From assembly GCF_030063145.1 (NCBI RefSeq), contig NZ_JASISM010000002.1, positions 186,001-250,000 on the forward strand: 64,000 bases of DNA. Reading direction: 5' to 3'. This DNA comes from Cryobacterium sp. PH31-L1. Its GTDB lineage: Bacteria; Actinomycetota; Actinomycetes; Actinomycetales; Microbacteriaceae. Position numbers and translations under genes: made by a program. The notes below the pieces were generated by a model. It was given only the letters and a program-made list of their open reading frames with translations. It was not told the origin of the DNA and searched no databases. Below are positions 17,064 through 25,374 of the stretch, piece after piece. The stretch's first letter is position 1; each line of letters begins with the position of its first letter.

Positions 17064-17436
17064 GCCTGCATTGTGCGACCACGGAGGCTGCACTTGGCAG
17101 AGTGCTTGCCAGATGTGGAACACCCCCGCAAGCGGCGCTTGGGGAGGAGAGGTCGCCCTGTCTTCGGTGGTGGTCAGATGTGCGTAAAAAGATGCCTGAT
17201 CGTGCCTATCGTTGCCTGCTGCGACCGCGTCCGTGGAGAATTTCCGCAGTTGTGCACTGTGTGTGCGGGTCGAACGACGAGGCAAAGATCACGGTGGTTC
17301 AGCGGCGACAGCCGCGCCCTATCCGGGTGCAGTTCAATACTGCGGAGTTTTTGCCTCGTGGAGGTCGATTCTGTCGGATTCGAGCTGAAATCAGCCAGAT
17401 CTCCGCAGTTGTAAACGGGACCTTCATCCCGGCGGG
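17064..17436. other. Intergenic region rich in ACTGCGGAG inverted repeats
   Basis: This 373-nt region has no convincing gene. It holds TCCGCAGT at 17243-17250, and ACTGCGGAG/CTCCGCAGT at 17339-17347 and 17401-17409. The left word can also pair with the middle one. The DUF559 promoter should lie here but was not identified. Confidence 0.6.
17339..17409. repeat. Long-stem palindrome (ACTGCGGAG arms), right copy
   Basis: This 71-nt element has 9-bp perfect arms that share the ACTGCGGAG word with the left copy at 16134-16204, which is also 71 nt. The interior sequences differ. The two copies bracket the DUF559 gene. Confidence 0.75.
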
Positions 17437-17952
17437 TCAGGCGTTCGCGATCGTGCAGGTTCCGGCGCCCGCGAGCAGCGGGAACGTGGCGTGCGCGCTC
17501 GAGATGAGCGAGCGCCATCCGCTCGCGTGGGCGGCCGCAACGCCGACGTCGCCGGAACCCCCGAGCAGCCCGCCCAGAAGCGAGCCCTCAAACGTCGTCG
17601 TGTACGTTCCGGTCATCGGACCGGTCGTGCTCACACCGCTGCCGAGGGCAACCGGCGTGAGCCCTCCGACGCCGCTATTCGAGTTGTAATAGCGGGCGTT
17701 GCCCGCGGTATACCCGGCTGTGGGGTAATGCCAAGTCAGCACGACTCGTGGCGCGACGAGACTGACCGATACGAGCACGCTCGACGCCGTGCAGGTATCG
17801 ATCACCGGCGCCGGAACCACGAGGGCAGTCAAAGCGGACGACGCGTGCTCAGCATCCGTGAATGTCGCGTCGGTCCAGTGCGCGCCGGCCGGCACGAGCA
17901 CGCTGGCCAGCGCCGCCGCAATGACCAGAACGCCGAGCTGCCGCGGGATCAT
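17437..17952 (-). CDS. Exported protein of the SipW/TasA-like cluster
   Basis: This 171-aa protein has an N-terminal signal (LGVLVIAAALASVLVPAGAHW) and the WTDATFTDAEHAS segment, which resembles the processed start of SipW-dependent (CalY/TasA-like) proteins. The body is Gly/Thr/Val-rich and beta-prone. Its ATG overlaps the sipW stop (ATGA), making it the last gene of the four-gene operon. It is probably a fibre or surface component processed by the adjacent peptidase; this is inferred from context. Confidence 0.7.
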   Translation of the reverse strand: MIPRQLGVLVIAAALASVLVPAGAHWTDATFTDAEHASSALTALVVPAPVIDTCTASSVLVSVSLVAPRVVLTWHYPTAGYTAGNARYYNSNSGVGGLTPVALGSGVSTTGPMTGTYTTTFEGSLLGGLLGGSGDVGVAAAHASGWRSLISSAHATFPLLAGAGTCTIANA

Positions 17953-18698
17953 GGCCGGCCGTCCGGATGCTGCGGCGAATCAGCAGCCGACCCGTCGCGG
18001 TCGTCATCGCGGTCGGCGTCATCCCGTTCGTCGCGCGGCCAGAACGCCCAGGTCACGAGCACGGCCGCCCCGACCGCGAGCGCGGCGAGCACCCACGGGT
18101 TCGAGAACCAGACCACGACAACGGCGAGCCCCGGCACCGACGCGAGCACGATGCGCACGAGGGTGACGGTGTACGGCGCCGGGTCGGCCGCCGTGTTCGC
18201 GTCGCCCTTCAGCGTGATCACCCGGGCTTCGCTGGGCTGAGTAAGCGGGGCTCCCCCGGAGGTGGCGCTGATATCCGCACCGGCTGGGGCTTCGGGCAGG
18301 GTTGTGACCGAGGTGACCCGGTGCGTGATCGGCAGCGCGCCCGCGCGATCAACCGTCACGACGTCCCCGACGCGAATCTCACTCGCCGCAATCTCGTGCA
18401 CGAGCGCGACGGATCCGGCCGGAATACCCGGCCCCATCGACCCGGTGCGGAACATGATCAGGGTCAGGTTGAACCCGACCGCCATCACCACGAGCACGAG
18501 GCAGACGACTCCGCCGACCGCGGCGAGGTTGAGCCCAGTGCCGGCGATGAACCTTCCGGCTCGACGCGCCGACCCGTGAGTTTCAACCGCCGGCCCGTGA
18601 GTTTCGGCACCGATGTGGCCCGATTCGGGGCCGAAACTCACGGCTCGGCGAACGGATGCCCCACCAGAATCCCCGGCAGGGCCCGGCCCTCGACCCAT
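17949..18698 (-). CDS. sipW: SipW-type signal peptidase I (Ser/His type)
   Basis: This membrane signal peptidase (249 aa) probably processes the neighbouring exported proteins. A transmembrane segment at about 55-84 is followed by the nucleophile motif FRTGSM (Ser87). The position of the usual lysine is occupied by ITHRV (His126), as in SipW/ER-type S26B peptidases. KGDAN gives the third conserved site. A second transmembrane segment and a charged Asp/Arg tail end the protein. The start overlaps the upstream stop (TGATG). Residues 19-35 are encoded by a 49-nt palindrome embedded in the gene, an unusual N-terminal extension. Confidence 0.87.
   Translation of the reverse strand: MGRGPGPAGDSGGASVRRAVSFGPESGHIGAETHGPAVETHGSARRAGRFIAGTGLNLAAVGGVVCLVLVVMAVGFNLTLIMFRTGSMGPGIPAGSVALVHEIAASEIRVGDVVTVDRAGALPITHRVTSVTTLPEAPAGADISATSGGAPLTQPSEARVITLKGDANTAADPAPYTVTLVRIVLASVPGLAVVVVWFSNPWVLAALAVGAAVLVTWAFWPRDERDDADRDDDRDGSAADSPQHPDGRP
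18595..18643. repeat. Long-stem palindrome inside the sipW coding sequence
   Basis: Perfect 14-bp arms (CCGTGAGTTTCGGC at 18595-18608 and its complement at 18630-18643) enclose an inner GGCCC/GGGCC pairing. An additional CCCGTGAGTTTC word lies just upstream, near 18574. The whole element is translated as part of the N-terminal cytoplasmic tail of SipW. Confidence 0.85.
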
Positions 18699-19354
18699 CA
18701 CGACGCGACCGCCCCGAACGTATAGTGCAGCGTCACGGTCGTGCCCTGCGCGGCATTCACCGCCGAGCTCGGCAGCGTCACCGCGAAACAAAAATTCACA
18801 ACGGACGCCCCGGCCGCCGCCACCGCCTGCGTGGCGGCCGCGCTGACGGTCGGCACCGATCCCGGCGCCACGATCGAGGTTCCGCCGGCGAAGGTCGCTA
18901 CCGAGCAGATCGTTCCGGCAATGGCGGTGACCCCGTAGGTGAGGTAGGCGCCGAGGCCGGAGCCGTTCGCGGCATCCGCTGTGAGCTGCAGTGTGCCGGC
19001 CACGCTGGTGGGAGTGGTTTTCACCGAGTACAACGCGTAGACGACCGCGCCGGGAACCATCGCCGACGGCGAGACCGCGAATGCGAGGGTGGCGCCCGGC
19101 GCCGTCGGATGATCGGTGAAGGTAGCCCCGTCGGTGGCTCCGACGATCGAGAAGGTGCCGGCGGTGAGGGTGGCGCTGGCGTGTTCCTCGTCGGTCCAGG
19201 CGGCGACCGTCGCGGCCGCGCCGATGCCGAGAACGAGACCACCGGCCAGAATGGCGCGCACCCGCACGAACCGGCGGTGCCGATCCGCTCGGCTGGGCGC
19301 GCGGTTCGTCGAGAGCTCAGAACCGAATCGACGGCGTAATCCTGCGGGGTCCAT
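18698..19354 (-). CDS. SipW-dependent exported protein 2 (TasA/CalY-like)
   Basis: This 218-aa protein has the alternate-type signal typical of SipW substrates: a basic start, then GGLVLGIGAAATVAAWTDEEHASA, after which cleavage is expected, followed by TLTAGTFSIVGA. The rest is Thr/Ala/Val-rich and beta-prone, with a Cys (AGTICSVA) and a second near the C-terminus. It is 6 nt behind the first substrate gene and overlaps sipW by TGATG. It is likely an extracellular fibre or matrix subunit. Confidence 0.78.
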   Translation of the reverse strand: MDPAGLRRRFGSELSTNRAPSRADRHRRFVRVRAILAGGLVLGIGAAATVAAWTDEEHASATLTAGTFSIVGATDGATFTDHPTAPGATLAFAVSPSAMVPGAVVYALYSVKTTPTSVAGTLQLTADAANGSGLGAYLTYGVTAIAGTICSVATFAGGTSIVAPGSVPTVSAAATQAVAAAGASVVNFCFAVTLPSSAVNAAQGTTVTLHYTFGAVAS

Positions 19355-19360
19355 TACAAC

Positions 19361-19978
19361 CTACGGAACGGAAACGGCTTCGAACTGCCAGGTGCCTACG
19401 GCGGCCGTGCCCTGGCCGAGGGTGGGGCTCGCCGTCACTTGCAGACAGGTGAACACGTCGGCTCCGGGGACGACCCCGTCAACGCTTCGCGCCAGCGAGG
19501 CCGTGACGGGAGTGCCCACCGCGTCGAGGGCGGTTCCGGCGGCGACTATCTCGGTTCCGACAGCTGTCGGCGTGCACGCCGCAACACTGGCGACCGCGAT
19601 AAGTCCGTAGGTCAACTCGCTCTCGGCGGTTCCGGATCCGACAGCGGATGCAACGGTGAGCGACCCATCCTGGGTTGTCGCGGCGCTGAGGTGCAAGACG
19701 AACGGAGCCGCCAGCACATCCCCGGGAGACATTTCACTGACCGGCGTGCTGAACGCCAACGTCGCAGGTGTCTGGTCGTCGTGGATGCTGAAGGTTGCGC
19801 CGTCGACGCTGCCGAGAAGTTCGAACGTGCCGGTGGTGAACGGGCTGGTGGCGAATTCGGAATCGTTCCAGGCCGCCAGTACGACGGCGGCGCCGATTCC
19901 GAGCACGAGGCCGCCGGCCAGAACTGCCTTGACCTTGCGCCCGGTCAGGCCGGGAGAATTGTTGGACGAAGTAGACAT
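19361..19978 (-). CDS. SipW-dependent exported protein 1 (TasA/CalY-like)
   Basis: This is the first gene of the operon (205 aa). After a short hydrophilic start (MSTSSNNSPG) comes the hydrophobic AGGLVLGIGAAVVLAAWNDSEFA, then TTGTFELLGSVDGATFSIH. This is the same architecture as the next gene, of which it is clearly a paralogue. ATG 19978 is chosen as the first start directly before the conserved signal. The promoter region upstream holds a CCCC-ATACGA-GGGG palindrome at 20129-20142. Confidence 0.78.
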   Translation of the reverse strand: MSTSSNNSPGLTGRKVKAVLAGGLVLGIGAAVVLAAWNDSEFATSPFTTGTFELLGSVDGATFSIHDDQTPATLAFSTPVSEMSPGDVLAAPFVLHLSAATTQDGSLTVASAVGSGTAESELTYGLIAVASVAACTPTAVGTEIVAAGTALDAVGTPVTASLARSVDGVVPGADVFTCLQVTASPTLGQGTAAVGTWQFEAVSVP

Positions 19979-20128
19979 GGCGACGACCCTTGGTGCAAGC
20001 AATGACGGCATGCGCAAGGTCGCTTCAAGAGCACGAGGCGCCTGCAAGGCCAGCGGATGGCTCGCTCGGTGAGCGAGGCGGTGACGATTTTTCGAATGAA
20101 ACCGCGATGTTGAAGTACTCTACCCGCC

Positions 20129-20142
20129 CCCCATACGAGGGG
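20129..20142. promoter_or_regulatory. CCCC-N6-GGGG palindrome upstream of the sipW operon
   Basis: CCCCATACGAGGGG has perfect 4-bp arms. Similar words occur at 31909-31923 (ahead of the Hpt-like gene) and 33460-33474 (ahead of the OmpR-type regulator). This suggests a shared regulator-binding site; binding is not shown. Confidence 0.4.
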
Positions 20143-20338
20143 TACCTTTAATCTCTCAGACTCCCACTCGGCACTCAGGTAGTTACTGTGTACACCCGTG
20201 AACTAGGGCTTGATCTTTATCCCAAGGCATGTTTCTTTCGGCTGGATCAGACGCATGGCTGAGCCAATGTGTGAAACGGCATCCGCGTGACGAGTGCACA
20301 GCGAATGCTGCGCGGGGGCGAGTGTCGGTTGCGGCAAG

Positions 20339-20344
20339 TACCAT
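20339..20344 (+). promoter_or_regulatory. -10 box of a probable leaderless dnaX transcript
   Basis: TACCAT lies 7 nt before the GTG start of dnaX, the same geometry as at several other genes in this window. Confidence 0.4.
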
Positions 20345-20351
20345 TGAGAAC

Positions 20352-23195
20352 GTGGTTACCGCCCTGTATCGCCGCTACCGGCCAGAGACCTTTGCCGAGA
20401 TGATCGGCCAGTCCCAAGTGACCGATCCGCTGATGACGGCGCTGCGCACCAACCGGGTGAATCACGCCTATCTGTTCAGCGGACCGCGCGGGTGCGGCAA
20501 GACCACGTCGGCGCGCATCCTGGCCCGTTGTCTCAACTGTGCCGAGGGCCCCACCGACACGCCTTGCGGCGTCTGCCCGAGCTGCGTCGAGCTCGCGCGT
20601 GACGGTGGCGGCTCCCTAGATGTTGTCGAGATCGACGCGGCCAGCCACAACGGTGTCGACGATGCCCGCGACATTCGTGAGCGTGCCATTTTCGCGCCCG
20701 CCCGTGACCGCTACAAGATCTTCATCCTTGATGAGGCGCATATGGTCACGCCGCAGGGCTTCAACGCGCTGCTGAAGATCGTCGAAGAGCCGCCGGAACA
20801 CGTGAAGTTCATCTTCGCGACCACCGAACCCGAAAAGGTGATCGGAACCATCCGCTCACGTACACATCACTATCCGTTCCGGCTGGTGCCGCCGGGGCCG
20901 ATGCTCGAATACGTGCAGCAGATGTGCGACACCGAGAAGATGGTTGTCGCGCCCGGCGTGCTGCCGCTCGTGGTGCGCGCCGGCGGCGGCTCACCGCGCG
21001 ACACCCTGTCGCTGCTCGACCAGCTCATGGCCGGGTCTGATGGTCAATCCATTGAATACGAGCGCGCTGTGGCGCTGCTTGGCTACACCAGCGCGTCGCT
21101 GCTCGACGAGGCGGTCGACGCCATCGGTGCCCGCGATTCCTCCGCCGCGTTCGATGCGGTTGACCGGGTCATTCAGACCGGGCAAGATCCGCGCCGGTTC
21201 GTCGAAGACCTGCTGGAGCGCATGCGCGACCTCATCATTGTCGCCGCCACGAGTGTCGCGGGGGCCGCGGCCGTGCTGCGCGGGGTTCCGCAAGACGAAC
21301 TGGAGCGCATGAGCGGGCAGGCCGCCGCCTTCGGGCCGGCCGAACTCTCGCGAACCGCCGACATTCTGAACGCCGCGCTCACCGAGATGAGCGGGGCCAC
21401 CTCGCCGCGCCTGCACCTCGAGCTCATGATCGCCCGTGCCCTGATTCCCGCGACCGATGACTCGACTCGCGGCGCCCTCGCGAGGGTCGAGCGCCTGGAG
21501 CGTCGCATCGGAGTCGACGGCGTGGCGGCTGCGGCTGCGCCTAATGCTGCGCCCGCCGCGGCGCCGGGTGCCCTGGCCGCCGCTGTGCCCGCCGGAGCGC
21601 CCGCTGGTCGGCCCGCCGCTGTCGCTGCGTCGGCCGGTGCCCGCGGGTCCGCCGTTGCCCCCGCATCCGTCGGCGCCGCTAGGCCCGCTGCTGCCCCCGC
21701 GTCCGCCCCCGATCCGCTGGTCGAGCCTGTCGAGACCGCCATTCCGGGAACGCAGGCTGCCTCGGCAACCCAGCCATCCCCGGCGAGCATCGTCCCCGGC
21801 GCTCCCGTCACCCTGCAGCAGCTCAAAGACGCCTGGCCCGAGATTCTCGAAGTCGTCAAGAACGAGAAGACCACCGCGTGGCTCGTCGTCTACACCGCGC
21901 ACGTGCTCGGACTCAACGGTGACGTGCTCGCCCTCTCTTTCCCGAGCCAGGCCGACGTCGACAGCTTCAAGCAGCAGAAGGTTCCCGGAATGGGAACCAG
22001 CGATTTTCTGCGCACCGCGATCGTTGCCGTGCTCGGACTGCGGGTCAAGTTCATCGCGCGGGTCGAAGTCGGCCGTGAGGCGTCCTCGTCCAGCACGTCA
22101 TCCGACGGCTCGCCGACCGTCGCCGCGGAGCCTGCGCCAGCGGTTCCCGCAGCGACTGAACCAGCACCACCCGCAGCGGATGCCGTCAGCTCGGCCGCCC
22201 GAAACGCCGAGGCCGCGGATTCGCAGTCGCCTTCGACCGCCGCGACCGCACCGACAGTAACCGCACCGACAGTAACCGCACCGACAGTAACCGCACCGGC
22301 AGTAAGCGCGGTTACTGTGACCGTGCCGACCGTGTCGCGCACCGCGCCGGCCCCTCCAGCTGCTGCGCGAGTGACGGCACCGTCGGCCGCCGCCGGCGCG
22401 TCCACGGTCGCGGCATCCACGAGCGGATGGGCCACCGTGGCTATCCCCGGCTCGCCCAACGGACCGGCACTGCCCGTCGTTGACGACGACACCACGGCTG
22501 CCGCTTCTCTCGACCCCGCGCTGCCGGAAGCGGATGCCGCCACGGTCCCCGAATCGTTGTCTTCCGTTCCGGCGCACTCGACTGGGGCGGGTGCATCCGG
22601 GGGAGCGGCGTCAGACGAACCGTGGGCCGCGACGGTTTTTGTACCGCAGTCCCTCACCGAGCCGCAGTCCCTCGATTCGCAGTCCGCCGACGAGCCGCCG
22701 TTCGATGACGTGCCGCCGCCGTTCGACGACGACGTGCCGCCCGAGATGGACGCGCCCGCCGACGAGCGAGTGCCGAACTACGAGGCGCAGGCCGAGGCAT
22801 CCGCAGTGCCGAGCAACGCAGTGCCGAGCAACGCAGTGTCGAGCAACGCAGTGCCGAGCAACGCAGTGTCGAGCAACGCGGGGTCGAGCAACGCTGTGTC
22901 GAGCAACGCGGGCGCGAGCGCCGCTTTCTCGACCGACGCTCAGCCGAGCCGGCAGTCTCCGGGTGCGCCCCAGCACAACCCCGGCCAGCAGCAAGCCGGC
23001 GCGCAGACCGACCCGGCGCAGCGCCAGCACCCGAACGCGTCGGCCCAGCGCGGCGCAACGAAGGATCCGTCACGGGCGCCGTCCTTCGCCGAGAAGCAGC
23101 GTTACGGCGAGGCTGTCGTGCGTGAGATTCTCGGTGCCACTTTCATCGAAGAGCAGCCGTACTCCGCTGCGCCCCGAACCAGAAACGACTACTAG
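20352..23195 (+). CDS. dnaX: DNA polymerase III subunits gamma/tau
   Basis: This is the clamp-loader ATPase (947 aa). It shows Walker A GPRGCGKT (44-51), a zinc module with Cys60, 63, 72, 75 and 78, Walker B FILDEAHM and sensor FATTEPEKV. GTG 20352 begins VVTALYRRYRPETF, the family's standard N-terminus. Domain III is followed by a very long Ala/Pro/Ser-rich tail interrupted by a conserved block (LKDAWPEILEVVKNEKTTAWL), as in actinobacterial tau. The tail contains two 15-bp tandem repeat arrays and an in-frame CTGGTCGAG repeat encoding LVEPVET. recR follows by 3 nt. Confidence 0.95.
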   Translation: MVTALYRRYRPETFAEMIGQSQVTDPLMTALRTNRVNHAYLFSGPRGCGKTTSARILARCLNCAEGPTDTPCGVCPSCVELARDGGGSLDVVEIDAASHNGVDDARDIRERAIFAPARDRYKIFILDEAHMVTPQGFNALLKIVEEPPEHVKFIFATTEPEKVIGTIRSRTHHYPFRLVPPGPMLEYVQQMCDTEKMVVAPGVLPLVVRAGGGSPRDTLSLLDQLMAGSDGQSIEYERAVALLGYTSASLLDEAVDAIGARDSSAAFDAVDRVIQTGQDPRRFVEDLLERMRDLIIVAATSVAGAAAVLRGVPQDELERMSGQAAAFGPAELSRTADILNAALTEMSGATSPRLHLELMIARALIPATDDSTRGALARVERLERRIGVDGVAAAAAPNAAPAAAPGALAAAVPAGAPAGRPAAVAASAGARGSAVAPASVGAARPAAAPASAPDPLVEPVETAIPGTQAASATQPSPASIVPGAPVTLQQLKDAWPEILEVVKNEKTTAWLVVYTAHVLGLNGDVLALSFPSQADVDSFKQQKVPGMGTSDFLRTAIVAVLGLRVKFIARVEVGREASSSSTSSDGSPTVAAEPAPAVPAATEPAPPAADAVSSAARNAEAADSQSPSTAATAPTVTAPTVTAPTVTAPAVSAVTVTVPTVSRTAPAPPAAARVTAPSAAAGASTVAASTSGWATVAIPGSPNGPALPVVDDDTTAAASLDPALPEADAATVPESLSSVPAHSTGAGASGGAASDEPWAATVFVPQSLTEPQSLDSQSADEPPFDDVPPPFDDDVPPEMDAPADERVPNYEAQAEASAVPSNAVPSNAVSSNAVPSNAVSSNAGSSNAVSSNAGASAAFSTDAQPSRQSPGAPQHNPGQQQAGAQTDPAQRQHPNASAQRGATKDPSRAPSFAEKQRYGEAVVREILGATFIEEQPYSAAPRTRNDY
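21714..21737. repeat. CTGGTCGAG repeat translated inside dnaX
   Basis: CCGCTGGTCGAG followed by CCTGTCGAGACC matches the intergenic repeat near 9444-9524. It reads in frame as PLVEPVET, in the linker after domain III. Confidence 0.6.
22250..22312 (+). repeat. 15-bp tandem repeats in the dnaX tail (TVTAP units)
   Basis: ACCGCACCGACAGTA-type units repeat three to four times and encode APTVT. Being a multiple of 3, unit gain or loss keeps the frame. Confidence 0.75.
22806..22916 (+). repeat. 15-bp tandem repeats in the dnaX tail (SNAVP/SNAVS units)
   Basis: About seven to eight units of GTGCCGAGCAACGCA and close variants encode VPSNA or VSSNA pentapeptides. Near-identity of neighbouring units points to recent slippage. 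Confidence 0.85.
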
Positions 23196-23198
23196 ACC

Positions 23199-23798
23199 AT
23201 GTATGAAGGAATCGTTCAGGAACTGATCGACGAGCTGGGCCAGCTTCCGGGCATCGGGCCGAAGTCGGCGCAGCGCATCGCGTTCCACATTCTGCAGACC
23301 GAGAAGTTCGACGTGACCAGGCTTGCCAACGTGCTGCTCGAGGTGCGCGACAAGGTGCGGTTCTGCGACATCTGCGGCAACGTCTCCGAGCAGCCCACCT
23401 GCCTGATCTGCCGGGATCCGCGGCGCAACCCGACCTCGATCTGCGTGGTCGAAGAGGCCAAGGACGTCGTCGCCATCGAGCGCACCCGCGAGTTCAAGGG
23501 GCTTTATCACGTGCTGGGCGGAGCCATCAGCCCGATCGACGGTGTCGGCCCGGACGACCTGCGCATCCGCCAGCTGATGCAGCGCCTCGCCGACAACACC
23601 GTGCAGGAGGTCATCATCGCGACCGATCCGAACCTCGAGGGGGAGGCCACCGCAACGTACCTCTCGCGCCTGCTCACCACGCTCGAGATCAAGGTCACCC
23701 GCTTGGCCTCCGGCCTGCCCGTCGGCGGCGACCTTGAGTATGCCGACGAGGTCACCCTCGGCCGGGCCTTCGAGGGGCGCCGAGAGGTCACCAACTAG
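23199..23798 (+). CDS. recR: Recombination mediator RecR
   Basis: This protein works with RecF/RecO in loading RecA during gap repair (199 aa, normal length). It shows an N-terminal helix-hairpin-helix ([17 protein letters not shown]), a zinc finger ([18 protein letters not shown]), and a Toprim domain with [14 protein letters not shown] and [12 protein letters not shown]. It is 3 nt downstream of dnaX, the classic dnaX-recR pairing. A GGGCCC element follows the stop directly. Confidence 0.96.
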   Translation: MYEGIVQELIDELGQLPGIGPKSAQRIAFHILQTEKFDVTRLANVLLEVRDKVRFCDICGNVSEQPTCLICRDPRRNPTSICVVEEAKDVVAIERTREFKGLYHVLGGAISPIDGVGPDDLRIRQLMQRLADNTVQEVIIATDPNLEGEATATYLSRLLTTLEIKVTRLASGLPVGGDLEYADEVTLGRAFEGRREVTN

Positions 23799-23808
23799 CC
23801 TTCACCCC

Positions 23809-23877
23809 TTCCCGGGCCTGGGCCCGGACACTGGGCCCAGGCTAGATCATGGGCCTGGTTCCCGAAGGTGGGCCCGA
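23809..23877. repeat. GGGCCC palindromic element, copy C
   Basis: It lies in the recR-lysC spacer, in inverted orientation relative to copies A and B. It matches the reverse complement of copy B over about 70 nt (for example GGTTCCCGAAGGTGGGCCCG against GGTTTCCGAAGGTGGGCCCG). This fixes the length of the element at about 70 nt. Confidence 0.85.
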
Positions 23878-23977
23878 CGAGCGGATGCCACCCCCGCACG
23901 TCCGCCCCGGCACGCGCCCACTCCGCACACCTCCGCCGCGCAACGTCACATGGCACCCGCCCGCCAGCACCAGCATT

Positions 23978-23983
23978 TAGGAT
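23978..23983 (+). promoter_or_regulatory. -10 box upstream of lysC
   Basis: TAGGAT lies 55 nt before the lysC ATG, which has its own GGAG ribosome-binding site. lysC therefore probably has a leader of about 48 nt. No -35 box was recognised. Confidence 0.35.
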
Positions 23984-24038
23984 GGGAACTTGGACGCGGC
24001 CCGCACAACAGGCCGCACACCCCCATCTCAGGAGTCCC

Positions 24039-25316
24039 ATGGCCTTGATCGTGCAGAAGTTCGGCGGATCATCCGTCGCCGACGCCGAAAGCATCAAGCG
24101 GGTCGCCAAGCGCATCGTCGATACCCGCAAGGCAGGCAACGAGGTCGTCGTCGCCGTCTCGGCGATGGGCGACAGCACCGACGAGCTGCTTGACCTCGCC
24201 CACCAGGTCACCCCGCTGCCCGCCCCGCGTGAGCTCGACATGCTGCTCACCGCTGGCGAACGCATCTCGATGGCGCTGCTCGCGATGGCCATCAAGAGCC
24301 TCGGCTACGACGCCCGCTCTTTCACCGGCAGCCAGGCCGGCATGATCACGGATGCCCGCCACGGCTCAGCGCGCATCGTCGACGTCACGCCCGGGCGCAT
24401 CCGCTCGGCACTCGACGAGGGCGCCGTCGCCATCGTCGCCGGCTTCCAGGGCTTCAACCGCGACACCCAGGACATCACTACCCTCGGCCGCGGCGGCTCC
24501 GACACCACCGCGGTGGCCCTGGCCGCCGCCCTCGGCGCCGACATCTGCGAAATCTATACGGATGTCGATGGCGTCTTCACCGCCGACCCGCGCGTCGTTC
24601 CCCGCGCCCGCAAACTCGAGCGCGTCACGAGTGAAGAAATGCTCGAACTCGCCGCTGCCGGGGCCAAGGTTTTGTATATTCGCGCTGTGGAATATGCCCG
24701 CCGCCACGGCGTCACGCTGCACGTGCGCTCCTCGTTCAACAACAACACCGGCACCATCGTGTACAACGCCGCGACCGCGCGAGAAAATGGAGAAATCGTG
24801 GAAGAGCCAATCATCGCCGGAATCGCCGCTGACCTGAGCGAAGCGAAGGTCACCGTGGTCGGTGTGCCCGACATCCCCGGCAAGGCTGCGCTCATCTTCA
24901 AGATCGTCGCGCGCACCAACGCCAACGTCGACATGATCGTGCAGAACGTGTCGGCCGCCTCGACCGGCCTCACCGACATTTCGTTCACGCTGCCGAAGTC
25001 GGAAGGCCAGCAGGTGCTGACCGCGCTGACCAACGAGAAAGAGCTCATCGGATTCAAGAGCCTGCAGTACGACGACCAGATCGCCAAGCTCGCCCTGGTC
25101 GGCGGCGGAATGCGCACCAACACGGGGGTCTCCGCGAAGCTGTTCGAGGCACTCTACGAGGCCGGAATCAACATCGAGATGATCTCGACCAGTGAGATCC
25201 GCATCTCGGTGGTCACCCGCGCAGACACCATCAACGAGGCCCTCCGCGTGGTGCACACCGCGTTCGGGCTCGACGGCGAGATCGAAGCTGTCGTGCACGG
25301 CGGCTCCGGCCGCTAA
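24039..25316 (+). CDS. lysC: Aspartate kinase
   Basis: This enzyme phosphorylates aspartate, the committed step to lysine, threonine, methionine and diaminopimelate (425 aa). It starts [18 protein letters not shown], with [18 protein letters not shown] as a second catalytic block. Two ACT domains at the C-terminus ([17 protein letters not shown] and [23 protein letters not shown]) bind feedback effectors. An internal GTG at 24798 with its own GGAG site probably also yields a separate beta subunit. asd follows 100 nt downstream. Confidence 0.96.
   Translation: MALIVQKFGGSSVADAESIKRVAKRIVDTRKAGNEVVVAVSAMGDSTDELLDLAHQVTPLPAPRELDMLLTAGERISMALLAMAIKSLGYDARSFTGSQAGMITDARHGSARIVDVTPGRIRSALDEGAVAIVAGFQGFNRDTQDITTLGRGGSDTTAVALAAALGADICEIYTDVDGVFTADPRVVPRARKLERVTSEEMLELAAAGAKVLYIRAVEYARRHGVTLHVRSSFNNNTGTIVYNAATARENGEIVEEPIIAGIAADLSEAKVTVVGVPDIPGKAALIFKIVARTNANVDMIVQNVSAASTGLTDISFTLPKSEGQQVLTALTNEKELIGFKSLQYDDQIAKLALVGGGMRTNTGVSAKLFEALYEAGINIEMISTSEIRISVVTRADTINEALRVVHTAFGLDGEIEAVVHGGSGR
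24798..25316 (+). other. Probable internal start for the aspartate kinase beta subunit
   Basis: GTG 24798 is in frame with lysC (codon 254) and is preceded by GGAGAAATC, a well-spaced Shine-Dalgarno sequence. The product would start [19 protein letters not shown], exactly where the beta subunit of heteromeric aspartokinases such as that of Corynebacterium begins. Overlapping alpha/beta expression is known in that family; here it is inferred. Confidence 0.65.
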
Positions 25317-25374
25317 CTCGCCGCGGTGTGAGTTCGAGCCCTGAATTGGCTTCACTACTCAGACCTCGCCACAC

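Larger units (their letters stand above)
19979..20351. other. Divergent regulatory region between the sipW operon and dnaX
   Basis: This 373-nt spacer holds no convincing gene. It contains the CCCC-ATACGA-GGGG palindrome (20129-20142) and, at its right end, the TACCAT -10-like box of dnaX (20339-20344). Confidence 0.55.

Noticed and set aside
16134-17409. Classical IS element or transposon around the DUF559 gene
   Set aside because: No transposase, no target-site duplication and no long terminal repeats were seen; only palindromes with matching arms. It is kept as a hypothesis of a small mobile unit.
22250-22916. Regular short repeats resembling a CRISPR array
   Set aside because: The units are 15 bp without spacers, in frame within dnaX, and encode pentapeptides. 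No cas genes are present.
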